In this document: in pieces, positions 28,201 through 43,400 of the stretch
How the letters are laid out: every line of letters begins with the position of its first letter
How positions within the stretch are numbered: the stretch's first letter is position 1
Source of the DNA: Auanema rhodensis
Taxonomy: Eukaryota > Nematoda > Chromadorea > Rhabditida > Rhabditidae
Assembly (NCBI GenBank): GCA_964057225.1
Contig: OZ059894.1
Location: 372,001 to 436,000 of the forward strand
Length of the DNA stretch: 64,000 nt
Direction of reading: 5' to 3'
The notes under the pieces: model-generated
The model's input: the letters and a program-made list of their open reading frames with translations, nothing else
What the model was told of the DNA's origin: nothing
The model's database searches: none
Translations under genes and position numbers: made by a program

Positions 28201-31200
28201 CGTAAATTTCAAAGTCATGGTTACCATGCACCAATATCAATAAAATATTGTTTTTAGACTAATATGGACATGGGGAATCTAATTTTGAAAACTGCATCTC
28301 TTTATCTTTCACGTGAAGCGAGTTACATACCAAGTGCACATCATGTGTACATTTAATTAGCATAAATTAAAGTTCACGTTATTTTCAAAGACATGGTTAC
28401 CATGAACCAATATCAATAAAAATTTGTTTTTAGACTAATATGGACATGGGGAATCTAATTTTGAAAACCGCATCTCTTCATCTTTCACGTGAAGCGAGTT
28501 ACATACCAAGTGCACATCACGTGTACATTTAATTAGCATAAATTAATGTTCACGTAAATTTCAAAGTCATGGTTACCATGAACCAATATCAATAAAAATT
28601 TGTTTTTAGACTAATATGGACATGGGGAATCTAATTTTGAAAACCGCATCTCTTTATCTTTCACGTGAAGCGAGTTACACACCAAGTGCACATCACGTGT
28701 ACATTTAATTAGCATAAATTAAAGTTCACGTAAATTTCAAAGTCATGGTTACCATGAACCAATATCAATAAAAATTTGTTTTTAGACTAATATCAACATG
28801 GGGAATCTAATTTTGAAAACCGCATCTCTTTATCTTTCACGTGAAACGAGTTACATACCAAGTGCACATCACGTGTACATTTAATTAGCATAAATTAAAG
28901 TTCACGTAAATTTCAAAGTCATGGTTACCATGCACCAATATCAATAAAATATTGTTTTTAGACTAATATGGACATGGGAAATCTAGTTTTGAAAACCGCA
29001 TCTCTTTATCTTTCACGTGAAGCGAGTTACATACCAAGTGCACATCACGTGTACATTTAATTAGCATAAATTAAAGTTCACGTAAATTTCAAAGTCATGG
29101 TTACCATGCACCAATATAAATAAAAATTTGTATTTAGACTAATATGGACATGGGGAATCTAATTTTGAAAACCGCATCTCTTTATCTTTCACGTGAAGCG
29201 AGTTACATACCAAGCGCACATCACGTGTACATTTAATTAGCATAAATTAAAGTTCACGTAAATTTCAAAGTCATGGTTACCATGAACCAATATCAATAAA
29301 AATTTGTTTTTAGACTAATATGGACATGGGGAATCTAATTTTGAAAACCGCATCTCTTTATCTTTCACGTGAAGCGAGTTACATACCAAGTGCACATCAC
29401 GTGTACATTTAATTAGCATAAATTAAAGTTCACGTAAATTTCAAAATCATGGTTATCATGAATTAATATCAATAAAAATTTGTTTTTGGACTAATATGGA
29501 CATGGGGATTCTAATTTTGAAAACCGCATCTCTTTATCTATCACGTGAAGCGAGTTACATACCAAGTGCACATCACGTGTACATTTAATTAGCATAAATT
29601 AAAGTTCACGTAAATTTCAAAGTCATGGTTACCATGAACCAATATCAATAAAAATTTGTTTTTAGACTAATATGGACATGGGGAATCTAATTTTGAAAAC
29701 CGCATCTCTTTATCTTTCACGTGAAGCGAGTTACATACCAAATGCACATCACGTGTACATTTAATTAGCATAAATTAAAGTTCACGTTAATTTCAAAGTC
29801 ATGGTTACCATGAACCAATATCAATAAAAATTTGTTTTTAGACTAATATGGACATGGGGAATCTAATTTTGAAAACCGCATCTCTTTATCTTTCACGTGA
29901 AGCGAGTTACATACCAAGTGCACATCACGTGTACATTTAATTAGCATAAATTAAAGTTCACGTAAATTTCAAAGTCATGGTTACCATGCACCAATATCAA
30001 TAAAATATTGTTTTTAGACTAATATGGACATGGGGAATCTAATTTTGAAAACTGCATCTCTTTATCTTTCACGTGAAGCGAGTTACATACCAAGTGCACA
30101 TCACGTGTACATTTAATTAGCATAAATTAAAGTTCACGTTATTTTCAAAGACATGGTTACCATGAACCAATATCAATAAAAATTTGTTTTTAGACTAATA
30201 TGGACATGGGGAATCTAATTTTGAAAACCGCATCTCTTCATCTTTCACGTGAAGCGAGTTACATACCAAGTGCACATCACGTGTACATTTAATTAGCATA
30301 AATTAATGTTCACGTAAATTTCAAAGTCATGGTTACCATGAACCAATATCAATAAAAATTTGTTTTTAGACTAATATGGACATGGGGAATCTAATTTTGA
30401 AAACCGCATCTCTTTATCTTTCACGTGAAGCGAGTTACATACCAAGTGCACATCACGTGTACATTTAATTAGCATAAATTAAAGTTCACGTAAATTTCAA
30501 AGTCATGGTTACCATGAACCAATATCAATAAAAATTTGTTTTTAGACTAATATCGACATGGGGAATCTAATTTTGAAAACCGCATCTCTTTATCTTTCAC
30601 GTGAAACGAGTTACATACCAAGTGCACATCACGTGTACATTTAATTAGCATAAATTAAAGTTCACGTAAATTTCAAAGTCATGGTTACCATGCACCAATA
30701 TCAATAAAATATTGTTTTTAGACTAATATGGACATGGGGAATCTAATTTTGAAAACTGCATCTCTTTATCTTTCACGTGAAGCGAGTTACATACCAAGTG
30801 CACATCACGTGTACATTTAATTAGCATAAATTAAAGTTCACGTTATTTTCAAAGACATGGTTACCATGAACCAATATCAATAAAAATTTGTTTTTAGACT
30901 AATATGGACATGGGGAATCTAATTTTGAAAACCGCATCTCTTCATCTTTCACGTGAAGCGAGTTACATACCAAGTGCACATCACGTGTACATTTAATTAG
31001 CATAAATTAAAGTTCACGTAAATTTCAAAGTCATGGTTACCATGAACCAATATCAATAAAAATTTGTTTTTAGACTAATATCGACATGGGGAATCTAATT
31101 TTGAAAACCGCATCTCTTTATCTTTCACGTGAAACGAGTTACATACCAAGTGCACATCACGTGTACATTTAATTAGCATAAATTAAAGTTCACGTAAATT

Positions 31201-34200
31201 TCAAAGTCATGGTTACCATGCACCAATATCAATAAAATATTGTTTTTAGACTAATATGGACATGGGGAATCTAATTTTGAAAACTGCATCTCTTTATCTT
31301 TCACGTGAAGCGAGTTACATACCAAGTGCACATCATGTGTACATTTAATTAGCATAAATTAAAGTTCACGTTATTTTCAAAGACATGGTTACCATGAACC
31401 AATATCAATAAAAATTTGTTTTTAGACTAATATGGACATGGGGAATCTAATTTTGAAAACCGCATCTCTTCATCTTTCACGTGAAGCGAGTTACATACCA
31501 AGTGCACATCACGTGTACATTTAATTAGCATAAATTAATGTTCACGTAAATTTCAAAGTCATGGTTACCATGAACCAATATCAATAAAAATTTGTTTTTA
31601 GACTAATATGGACATGGGGAATCTAATTTTGAAAACCGCATCTCTTTATCTTTCACGTGAAGCGAGTTACACACCAAGTGCACATCACGTGTACATTTAA
31701 TTAGCATAAATTAAAGTTCACGTAAATTTCAAAGTCATGGTTACCATGAACCAATATCAATAAAAATTTGTTTTTAGACTAATATCGACATGGGGAATCT
31801 AATTTTGAAAACCGCATCTCTTTATCTTTCACGTGAAACGAGTTACATACCAAGTGCACATCACGTGTACATTTAATTAGCATAAATTAAAGTTCACGTA
31901 AATTTCAAAGTCATGGTTACCATGCACCAATATCAATAAAATATTGTTTTTAGACTAATATGGACATGGGGAATCTAATTTTGAAAACTGCATCTCTTTA
32001 TCTTTCACGTGAAGCGAGTTACATACCAAGTGCACATCACGTGTACATTTAATTAGCATAAATTAAAGTTCACGTTATTTTCAAAGACATGGTTACCATG
32101 AACCAATATCAATAAAAATTTGTTTTTAGACTAATATGGACATGGGGAATCTAATTTTGAAAACCGCATCTCTTCATCTTTCACGTGAAGCGAGTTACAT
32201 ACCAAGTGCACATCACGTGTACATTTAATTAGCATAAATTAAAGTTCACGTAAATTTCAAAGTCATGGTTACCATGAACCAATATCAATAAAAATTTGTT
32301 TTTAGACTAATATGGACATGGGGAATCTAGTTTTGAAAACCGCATCTCTTTATCTTTCACGTGAAGCGAGTTACATACCAAGTGCACATCACGTGTACAT
32401 TTAATTAGCATAAATTAAAGTTCACGTAAATTTCAAAGTCATGGTTACCATGCACCAATATAAATAAAAATTTGTTTTTAGACTAATATGGTCATGGGGA
32501 ATCTAATTTTGAAAACCGCATCTCTTTATCTTTCACGTGAAGCGAGTTACATACCAAGTGCACATCACGTGTACATTCAATTAGCATAAATTAAAGTTCA
32601 CGTAAATTTCAAAATCATGGTTATCATGAATTAATATCAATAAAAATTTGTTTTTGGACTAATATGGACATGGGGATTCTAGTTTTGAAAACCGCATCTC
32701 TTTATCTTTCACGTGAAGCGAGTTACATACCAAGTGCACATCACGTGTACATTTAATTAGCATAAATTAAAGTTCACGTAAATTTCAAAGTCATGGTTAT
32801 CATGAATTAATATCAATAAAAATTTGTTTTTGGACTAATATGGACATGGGGATTCTAGTTTTGAAAACCGCATCTCTTTATCTTTCACGTGAAGCGAGTT
32901 ACATACCAAGTGCACATCACGTGTACATTTAATTAGCATAAATTAAAGTTCACGTAAATTTCAAAGTCATGGTTATCATGAATTAATATCAATAAAAATT
33001 TGTTTTTGGACTAATATGGACATGGGGATTCTAGTTTTGAAAACCGCATCTCTTTATCTTTCACGTGAAGCGAGTTACATACCAAGTGCACATCACGTGT
33101 ACATTTAATTAGCATAAATTAAAGTTCACGTAAATTTCAAAATCATGGTTATCATGAATTAATATCAATAAAAATTTGTTTTTGGACTAATATGGACATG
33201 GGGATTCTAGTTTTGAAAACCGCATCTCTTTATCTTTCACGTGAAGCGAGTTACATACCAAATGCACATCACGTGTACATTCAATTAGCATAAATTAAAG
33301 TTCACGTAAATTTCAAAATCATGGTTATCATGAATTAATATCAATAAAAATTTGTTTTTGGACTAATATGGACATGGGGATTCTAGTTTTGAAAACCGCA
33401 TCTCTTTATCTTTCACGTGAAGCGAGTTACATACCAAGTGCACATCACGTGTACATTTAATTAGCATAAATTAAAGTTCACGTAAATTTCAAAGTCATGG
33501 TTACCATGCACCAATATAAATAAAAATTTGTTTTTAGACTAATATGGACATGGGGAATCTAATTTTGAAAACCGCATCTCTTTATCTTTCACGTGAAGCG
33601 AGTTACATACCAAGTGCACATCACGTGTACATTCAATTAGCATAAATTAAAGTTCACGTAAATTTCAAAATCATGGTTATTATGAATTAATATCAATAAA
33701 AATTTGTTTTTGGACTAATATGGACATGGGGATTCTAATTTTGAAAACCGCATCTCTTTATCTTTCACGTGAAGCGAGTTACATACCAAGTGCACATCAC
33801 GTGTACATTTAATTAGCATAAATTAAAGTTCACGTAATTTTCAAAGACATGGTTACCATGAACCAATATCAATAAAAATTTGTTTTTAGACTAATATGGA
33901 CATGGGGAATATAATTTTGAAAACCGCATCTCTTTATCTTTCACGTGAAGCGAGTTACATACCAAGTGCACATCACGTGTACATTTAATTAGCATAAATT
34001 AAAGTTCACGTAAATTTCAAAGTCATGGTTACCATGCACCAATATCAATAAAAATTTGTTTTTAGACTAATATGGACATGGGGAATCTAATTTTGAAAAC
34101 CGCATCTCTTTATCTTTCACGTGAAGCGAGTTACATACCAAGTGCACATCACGTGTACATTTAATTAGCATAAATTAAAGTTCACGTAAATTTCAAAGTC

Positions 34201-35062
34201 ATGGTTACCATGAACCAATATCAATAAAATATTGTTTTTAGACTAATATGGACATGGGGAATCTAATTTCGAAAACCGCATCTCTTTATCTTTCACGTGA
34301 AGCGAGTTACATACCAAGTGCACATCACGTGTACATTTAATTAGCATAAATTAAAGTTCACGTAAATTTCAAAGTCATGGTTACCATGAACCAATTTCAA
34401 TAAAAATTTGTTTTTAGACTAATATGGACATGGGGAATCTAATTTTGAAAACCGCATCTCTTTATCTTTCACGTGAAGCGAGTTACATACCAAGTGCACA
34501 TCTCGTGTACATTTAATTAGCATAAATTAAAGTTCACGTAAATTTCAAAGTCATGGTTACCATGCACCAATATCAATAAAAATTTGTTTTTAGACTAATA
34601 TGGACATGGGGAATCTAATTTTGAAAACCGCATCTCTTTATCTTTCACGTGAAGCGAGTTACATACCAAGTGCACATCACGTGTACATTTAATTAGCATA
34701 AATTAAAGTTCACGTAATTTTCAAAGACATGGTTACCATGAACCAATATCACTAAAAGTTTGTTTTTAGACTAATATGGACATGGGGAATCTAATTTTGA
34801 AAACCGCATCTCTTTATCTTTCACGTGAAGCGAGTTACATACCAAGTGCACATCACGTGTACATTTAATTAGCATAAATTAAAGTTCACGTAATTTTCAA
34901 AGACATGGTTACCATGAACCAATATCAATAAAAATTTGTTTTTAGACTAATATGGACATGGGGAATCTAATTTTAAAAACCGCATCTCTTTATCTTTCAC
35001 GTGAAGCGAGTTACATACCAAGTGCACATCACGTGTACATTTAATTAGCATAAATTAAAGTT
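21116..35062 (+). repeat. 13.8-kb higher-order block, copy 2 (one monomer longer)
   Basis: This is the second copy of 1056-14826, with one added monomer near 24.6-24.8 kb. The added repeat brings CCAATTGC (near 24812), a marker not present at the equivalent place in copy 1. Private point changes show it is a real second copy and not a duplicated read: TTTTATTAGC near 27120, TATCAACATG near 28791 and CAATTTCAAT near 34394. The match ends near 35062, where copy 2 changes to ACCATTAACC. Confidence 0.9.
32554..33433 (+). repeat. Cluster of five divergent type-B monomers, copy 2
   Basis: The counterpart of 12318-13197 at offset 20236, with the same five-monomer order and the same CATTCAATTAGC and CCAAATGCA markers. 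It supports a single block duplication carrying the cluster along rather than two separate amplifications. Confidence 0.87.
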
Positions 35063-37481
35063 CACGTAAATTTCAAAGACATGGTTACCATTAACCAATA
35101 TCAATAAAAATTTGTTTTTAGACTAATATGGACATGGGGAATCTAATTTTGAAAACCGCATCTCTTTATCTTTCACGTGAAGCGAGTTACATACCAAGTG
35201 CACATCACGTGTACATTTAATTAGCATAAATTAAAGTTCACGTAAATTTCAAAGTCATGGTTACCATGCACCAATATCAATAAAAATTTGTTTTTAGACT
35301 AATATGGACATGGGGAATCTAATTTTGAAAACCGCATCTCTTTATCTTTCACGTGAAGCGAGTTACATACCAAGTGCACATCACGTGTACATTTAATTAG
35401 CATAAATTAAAGTTCACGTAATTTTCAAAGACATGGTTACCATGAACCAATATCAATAAAAGTTTGTTTTTAGACTAATATGGACATGGGGAATCTAATT
35501 TTGAAAACCGCATCTCTTTATCTTTCACGTGAAGCGAGTTACATACCAAGTGCACATCACGTGTACATTTAATTAGCATAAATTAAAGTTCACGTAAATT
35601 TCAAAGTCATGGTTACCATGCACCAATATCAATAAAAATTTGTTTTTAGACTAATATGTACATGGGGAATCTAATTTTGAAAACCGCATCTCTTTATCTT
35701 TCACGTGAAGCGAGTTACATACCAAGTGCACATCACGTGTACATTTAATTAGCATAAATTAAAGTTCACGTAATTTTCAAAGACATGGTTACCATGAACC
35801 AATATCAATAAAAATTTGTTTTTAGACTAATATGGACATGGGGAATCTAATTTTAAAAACCGCATCTCTTTATCTTTCACGTGAAGCGAGTTACATACCA
35901 AGTGCACATCACGTGTACATTTAATTAGCATAAATTAAAGTTCACGTAAATTTCAAAGACATGGTTACCATTAACCAATATCAATAAAAATTTGTTTTTA
36001 GACTAATATGGACATGGGGAATCTAATTTTGAAAACCGCATCTCTTTATCTTTCACGTGAAGCGAGTTACATACCAAGTGCACATCACGTGTACATTTAA
36101 TTAGCATAAATTAAAGTTCACGTCAATTTCAAAGTCATGGTTACCATGCACCAATATCAATAAAAATTTGTTTTTAGACTAATATGGACATGGGGAATCT
36201 AATTTTGAAAACCGCATCTCTTTATCTTTCACGTGAAGCGAGTTACATACCAAGTGCACATCACGTGTACATTTAATTAGCATAAATTAAAGTTCACGTA
36301 AATTTCAAAGTCATGGTTACCATGAACCAATATCAATAAAAATTTGTTTTTAGACTAATATGGACATGGGGAATCTAATTTTGAAAACCGCATCTCTTTA
36401 TCTTTCACGTGAAGCGAGTTACATACCAAGTGCACATCACGTGTACATTTAATTAGCATAAATTAAAGTTCACGTAAATTTCAAAGTCATGGTTACCATG
36501 CACCAATATCAATAAAAATTTGTTTTTAGACTAATATGGACATGGGGAATCTAATTTTGAAAACCGCATCTCTTTATCTTTCACGTGAAGCGAGTTACAT
36601 ACCAAGTGCACATCACGTGTACATTTAATTAGCATAAATTAAAGTTCACGTCAATTTCAAAGTCATGGTTACCATGCACCAATATCAATAAAAATTTGTT
36701 TTTAGACTAATATGGACATGGGGAATCTAATTTTGAAAACCGCATCTCTTTATCTTTCACGTGAAGCGAGTTACATACCAAGTGCACATCACGTGTACAT
36801 TTAATTAGCATAAATTAAAGTTCACGTAAATTTCAAAGTCATGGTTACCATGAACCAATATCAATAAAAATTTGTTTTTAGACTAATATGGACATGGGGA
36901 ATCTAATTTTGAAAACCGCATCTCTTTATCTTTCACGTGAAGCGAGTTACATACCAAGTGCACATCACGTGTACATTTAATTAGCATAAATTAAAGTTCA
37001 CGTAAATTTCAAAGTCATGGTTACCATGCACCAATATCAATAAAAATTTGTTTTTAGACTAATATGGACATGGGGAATCTAATTTTGAAAACCGCATCTC
37101 TTTATCTTTCACGTGAAGCGAGTTACATACCAAGTGCACATCACGTGTACATTTAATTAGCATAAATTAAAGTTCACGTAATTTTCAAAGACATGGTTAC
37201 CATGCACCAATATCGATAAAAATTTGTTTTTAGACTAATATGGACATGGGGAATCTAATTTTGAAAACCGCATCTCTTTATCTTTCACGTGAAGCGAGTT
37301 ACATACCAAGTGCACATCACGTGTACATTTAATTAGCATAAATTAAAGTTCACGTAAATTTCAAAGTCATGGTTACCATGAAGCAATATCAATAAAAATT
37401 TGTTTTTAGACTAATATGGACATGGGGAATCTAATTTTGAAAACCGCATCTCTTTATCTTTCACGTGAAGCGAGTTACATA
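35063..37481 (+). repeat. Satellite with short higher-order cycles (5 and 3 monomers)
   Basis: After the large block ends, spacing between rare markers drops. ACCATTAACC recurs near 35088 and 35968, and TTTTAAAAACC near 34971 and 35851 (both 880 bp, 5 monomers). CGTCAATTTC recurs at 36121 and 36649 (528 bp, 3 monomers). This marks a different amplification history from 1-35 kb. No gene or insertion is seen. Confidence 0.8.
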
Positions 37482-39680
37482 CCAAGTGCACATCACGTGT
37501 ACATTTAATTAGCATAAATTAAAGTTCACGTAAATTTCAAAGTCATGGTTACCATGAACCAATATCAATAAAAATTTGTTTTTAGACTAATATGGACATG
37601 GGGAATCTAATTTTGAAAACCGCATCTCTTTATCTTTCACGTGAAGCGAGTTACATACCAAGTGCACATCACGTGTACATTTAATTAGCATAAATTAAAG
37701 TTCACGTAAATTTCAAAGTCATGGTTACCATGCACCAATATCAATAAAAATTTGTTTTTAGACTAATATGGACATGGGGAATCTAATTTTAAAAACCGCA
37801 TCTCTTTATCTTTTACGTGAAGCGAGTTACATACCAAGTGCACATCACGTGTACATTTAATTAGCATAAATTAAAGTTCACGTAATTTTCAAAGTCATGG
37901 TTACCATGCACCAATATCAATAAAAATTTGTTTTTAGATTAATATGGACATGGGGAATCTAATTTTGAAAACCGCATCTCTTTATCTTTCACGTGAAGCG
38001 AGCTACATACCAAGTGCACATCACGTGTACATTTAATTAGCATAAATTAAAGTTCACGTAAATTTCAAAGTCATGGTTACCATGAACCAATATCAATCAA
38101 AATTTGTTTTTAGACTAATATGGACATGGGGAATCTAATTTTGAAAACCGCATCTCTTTATCTTTCACGTGAAGCGAGCTACATACCAAGTGCACATCAC
38201 GTGTACATTTAATTAGCATAAATTAAAGTTCACGTAAATTTCAAAGTCATGGTTACCATGAACCAATATCAATCAAAATTTGTTTTTAGACTAATATGGA
38301 CATGGGGAATCTAATTTTGAAAACCGCATCTCTTTATCTTTCACGTGAAGCGAGTTACATACCAAGTGCACATCACGTGTACATTTAATTAGCATAAATT
38401 AAAGTTCACGTAAATTTCAAAGTCATGGTTACCATGCACCAATATCGATAAAAATTTGTTTTTAGACTAATATGGACATGGGGAATCTAATTTTGAAAAC
38501 CGCATCTCTTTATCTTTCACGTGAAGCGAGTTACATACCAAGTGCACATCACGTGTACATTTAATTAGCATAAATTAAAAATCACGTAAATTTCAAAGTC
38601 ATGGTTACCATGCACCAATATCAATAAAAATTTGTTTTTAGACTAATATGGACATGGGGAATCTAATTTTGAAAACCGCATCTCTTTATCTTTCACGTGA
38701 AGCGAGTTACATACCAAGTGCACATCACGTGTACATTTAATTAGCATAAATTAAAGTTCACGTAAATTTCAAAGTCATGGTTACCATGAACCAATATCAA
38801 TAAAAATTTGTTTTTAGACTAATATGGACATGGGGAATCTAATTTTGAAAACCGCATCTCTTTATCTTTCACGTGAAGCGAGTTACATACCAAGTGCACA
38901 TCACGTGTACATTTAATTAGCATAAATTAAAGTTCACGTAAATTTCAAAGTCATGGTTACCATGCACCAATATCAATAAAAATTTGTTTTTAGACTAATA
39001 TGGACATGGGGAATCTAATTTTAAAAACCGCATCTCTTTATCTTTTACGTGAAGCGAGTTACATACCAAGTGCACATCACGTGTACATTTAATTAGCATA
39101 AATTAAAGTTCACGTAATTTTCAAAGTCATGGTTACCATGCACCAATATCAATAAAAATTTGTTTTTAGATTAATATGGACATGGGGAATCTAATTTTGA
39201 AAACCGCATCTCTTTATCTTTCACGTGAAGCGAGCTACATACCAAGTGCACATCACGTGTACATTTAATTAGCATAAATTAAAGTTCACGTAAATTTCAA
39301 AGTCATGGTTACCATGAACCAATATCAATCAAAATTTGTTTTTAGACTAATATGGACATGGGGAATCTAATTTTGAAAACCGCATCTCTTTATCTTTCAC
39401 GTGAAGCGAGCTACATACCAAGTGCACATCACGTGTACATTTAATTAGCATAAATTAAAGTTCACGTAAATTTCAAAGTCATGGTTACCATGAACCAATA
39501 TCAATCAAAATTTGTTTTTAGACTAATATGGACATGGGGAATCTAATTTTGAAAACCGCATCTCTTTATCTTTCACGTGAAGCGAGTTACATACCAAGTG
39601 CACATCACGTGTACATTTAATTAGCATAAATTAAAGTTCACGTAAATTTCAAAGTCATGGTTACCATGCACCAATATCAA
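37482..39680 (+). repeat. 7-monomer tandem higher-order repeat (1232 bp x 2)
   Basis: TTTTACGTGA at 37811 and 39043, AGATTAATATGG, GAGCTACATACC and the CAATCAAAATTTG pair all recur at 1232 bp (7 x 176). The match covers about six monomers and frays near 39.6 kb (AATAAAACTTTG in copy 2 against CGATAAAAATTTG in copy 1). The AATCAAAA variant removes the AATAAA hexamer found in nearly all other monomers. Confidence 0.83.
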
Positions 39681-40449
39681 TAAAACTTTGTTTTTAGACT
39701 AATATGGACATGGGGAATCTAATTTTGAAAACCGCATCTCTTTATCTTTCACGTGAAGCGAGTTACATACCAAGTGCACATCACGTGTACATTTAATTAG
39801 CATAAATTAAAGTTCACGTAAATTTCAAAGACATGGTTACCATTAACCAATATCAATAAAAATTTGTTTTTAGACTAATATGGACATGGGGAATCTAATT
39901 TTGAAAACCGCATCTCTTTATCTTTCACGTGAAGCGAGTTACATACCAAGTGCACATCACGTGTACATTTAATTAGCATAAATTAAAGTTCACGTAATTT
40001 TCAAAGACATGGTTACCATGAACCAATATCAATAAAAATTTGTTTTTAGACTAATATGGACATAGGGAATCTAATTTTAAAAACCGCATCTCTTTATCTT
40101 TCACGTGAAGCGAGTTACATACCAAGTGCACATCACGTGTACATTTAATTAGCATAAATTAAAGTTCACGTAAATTTCAAAGACATGGTTACCATTAACC
40201 AATATCAATAAAAATTTGTTTTTAGACTAATATGGACATGGGGAATCTAATTTTGAAAACCGCATCTCTTTATCTTTCACGTGAAGCGAGTTACATACCA
40301 AGTGCACATCACGTGTACATTTAATTAGCATAAATTAAAGTTCACGTAAATTTCAAAGTCATGGTTACCATGAACCAATATCAATAAAAATTTGTTTTTA
40401 GACTAATATCGACATGGGGAATCTAATTTTGAAAACCGCATCTCTTTAT
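39681..40449 (+). repeat. Satellite monomers with ACCATTAACC, no larger order seen
   Basis: About four monomers, some with ACCATTAACC and one with TTTTAAAAACC and CATAGGGAATC near 40061-40080. They resemble the 35-36 kb monomers. No clear tandem unit is visible and there is no gene. Confidence 0.75.
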
Positions 40450-43400
40450 CTTTCACGTGAAGCGAGTTACATACCAAGTGCACATCACGTGTACATTTAA
40501 TTAGCATAAATTAAAGTTCACGTAAATTTCAAAGACATGGTTACCATTAACCAATATCAATAAAAATTTGTTTTTAGACTAATATGGACATGGGGAATCT
40601 AATTTTGAAAACCGCATCTCTTTATCTTTCACGTGAAGCGAGTTACATACCAAGTGCACATCACGTGTACATTTAATTAGCATAAATTAAAGTTCACGTA
40701 AATTTCAAAGTCATGGTTACCATGCACCAATATCAATAAAATATTGTTTTTAGACTAATATGGACATGGGGAATCTAATTTTGAAAACTGCATCTCTTTA
40801 TCTTTCACGTGAAGCGAGTTACATACCAAGTGCACATCACGTGTACATTTAATTAGCATAAATTAAAGTTCACGTTATTTTCAAAGACATGGTTACCATG
40901 AACCAATATCAATAAAAATTTGTTTTTAGACTAATATGGACATGGGGAATCTAATTTTGAAAACCGCATCTCTTCATCTTTCACGTGAAGCGAGTTACAT
41001 ACCAAGTGCACATCACGTGTACATTTAATTAGCATAAATTAATGTTCACGTAAATTTCAAAGTCATGGTTACCATGAACCAATATCAATAAAAATTTGTT
41101 TTTAGACTAATATGGACATGGGGAATCTAATTTTGAAAACCGCATCTCTTTTTCTTTCACGTGAAGCGAGTTACATACCAAGTGCACATCACGTGTACAT
41201 TTAATTAGCATAAATTAAAGTTCACGTTATTTTCAAAGACATGGTTACCATGAACCAATATCAATAAAAATTTGTTTTTAGACTAATATGGACATGGGGA
41301 ATCTAATTTTGAAAACCGCATCTCTTCATCTTTCACGTGAAGCGAGTTACATACCAAGTGCACATCACGTGTACATTTAATTAGCATAAATTAAAGTTCA
41401 CGTTATTTTCAAAGACATGGTTACCATGAACCAATATCAATAAAAATTTGTTTTTAGACTAATATGGACATGGGGAATCTAATTTTGAAAACCGCATCTA
41501 TTTATCTTTCACGTGAAGCGAGTTACATACCAAGTGCACATCACGTGTACATTTAATTAGCATAAATTAAAGTTCACGTAAATTTCAAAGTCATGGTTAC
41601 CATGAACCAATATCAATAAAAATTTGTTTTTAGACTAATATGGACATGGGGAATCTAATTTTGAAAACCGCATCTCTTTTTCTTTCACGTGAAGCGAGTT
41701 ACATACCAAGTGCACATCACGTGTACATTTAATTAGCATAAATTAAAGTTCACGTAATTTTCAAAGACATGGTTACCATGAACCAATATCAATAAAAATT
41801 TGTTTTTAGACTAATATGGACATGGGGAATCTAATTTTGAGAACCGCATCTCTTTATCTTTCAGGTGAAGCGAGTTACATACCAAGTGCACATCACGTGT
41901 ACATTTAATTAGCATAAATTAAAGTTCACGTAATTTTCAAAGTCATGGTTACCATGAACCAATATCAATAAAAATTTGTTTTTAGACTAATATGGACATG
42001 AGGAATCTAATTTTGAAAACCGCATCTCTTTATCTTTCACGTGAAGCGAGTTACATACCAAGTGCACATCACGTGTACATTTAATTAGCATAAATTAAAG
42101 TTCACGTAAATTTCAAAGTCATGGTTACCATGCACCAATATCAATAAAAATTTGTTTTTAGACTAATATGGACATGGGGAATCTAATTTTGAAAACCGCA
42201 TCTCTTTATCTTTCACGTGAAGCGAGTTACATACCAAGTGCACATCACGTGTACATTTAATTAGCATAAATTAAAGTTCACGTAAATTTCAAAGTCATGG
42301 TTACCATGCACCAATATCAATAAAAATTTGTTTTTAGACTAATATGGACATGGGGAATCTAATTTTGAAAACCGCATCTCTTTATCTTTCACGTGAAGCG
42401 AGTTACATACCAAGTGCACATCACGTGTACATTTAATTAGCATAAATTAAAGTTCACGTAAATTTCAAAGTCATGGTTACCATGCACCAATATCGATAAA
42501 AATTTGTTTTTAGACTAATATGGACATGGGGAATCTAATTTTGAAAACCGCATCTCTTTATCTTTCACGTGAAGCGAGTTACATACCAAGTGCACATCAC
42601 GTGTACATTTAATTAGCATAAATTAAAAATCACGTAAATTTCAAAGTCATGGTTACCATGCACCAATATCAATAAAAATTTGTTTTTAGACTAATATGGA
42701 CATGGGGAATCTAATTTTGAAAACCGCATCTCTTTATCTTTCACGTGAAGCGAGTTACATACCAAGTGCACATCACGTGTACATTTAATTAGCATAAATT
42801 AAAGTTCACGTTATTTTCAAAGACATGGTTACCATGAACCAATATCAATAAAAATTTGTTTTTAGACTAATATGGACATGGGGAATCTAATTTTGAAAAC
42901 CGCATCTCTTTATCTTTCACGTGAAGCAAGTTACATACCAAGTGCACATCACGTGTACATTTAATTAGCATAAATTAAAGTTCACGTAAATTTCAAAGAC
43001 ATGGTTACCATTAACCAATATCAATAAAAATTTGTTTTTAGACTAATATGGACATGGGGAATCTAATTTTGAAAACCGCATCTCTTTATCTTTCACGTGA
43101 AGCGAGTTACATACCAAGTGCACATCACGTGTACATTTAATTAGCATAAATTAAAGTTCACGTAAATTTCAAAGTCATGGTTACCATGCACCAATATCAA
43201 TAAAATATTGTTTTTAGACTAATATGGACATGGGGAATCTAATTTTGAAAACTGCATCTCTTTATCTTTCAGGTGAAGCGAGTTACATACCAAGTGCACA
43301 TCACGTGTACATTTAATTAGCATAAATTAAAGTTCACGTAATTTTCAAAGTCATGGTTACCATGAACCAATATCAATAAAAATTTGTTTTTAGACTAATA

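Noticed and set aside
21116-35062. The large second block as a pure assembly artefact
   Set aside because: It has private substitutions (near 27120, 28791 and 34394) and one extra monomer, so it is not a plain copy of the first block. An artefact cannot be fully excluded without reads.
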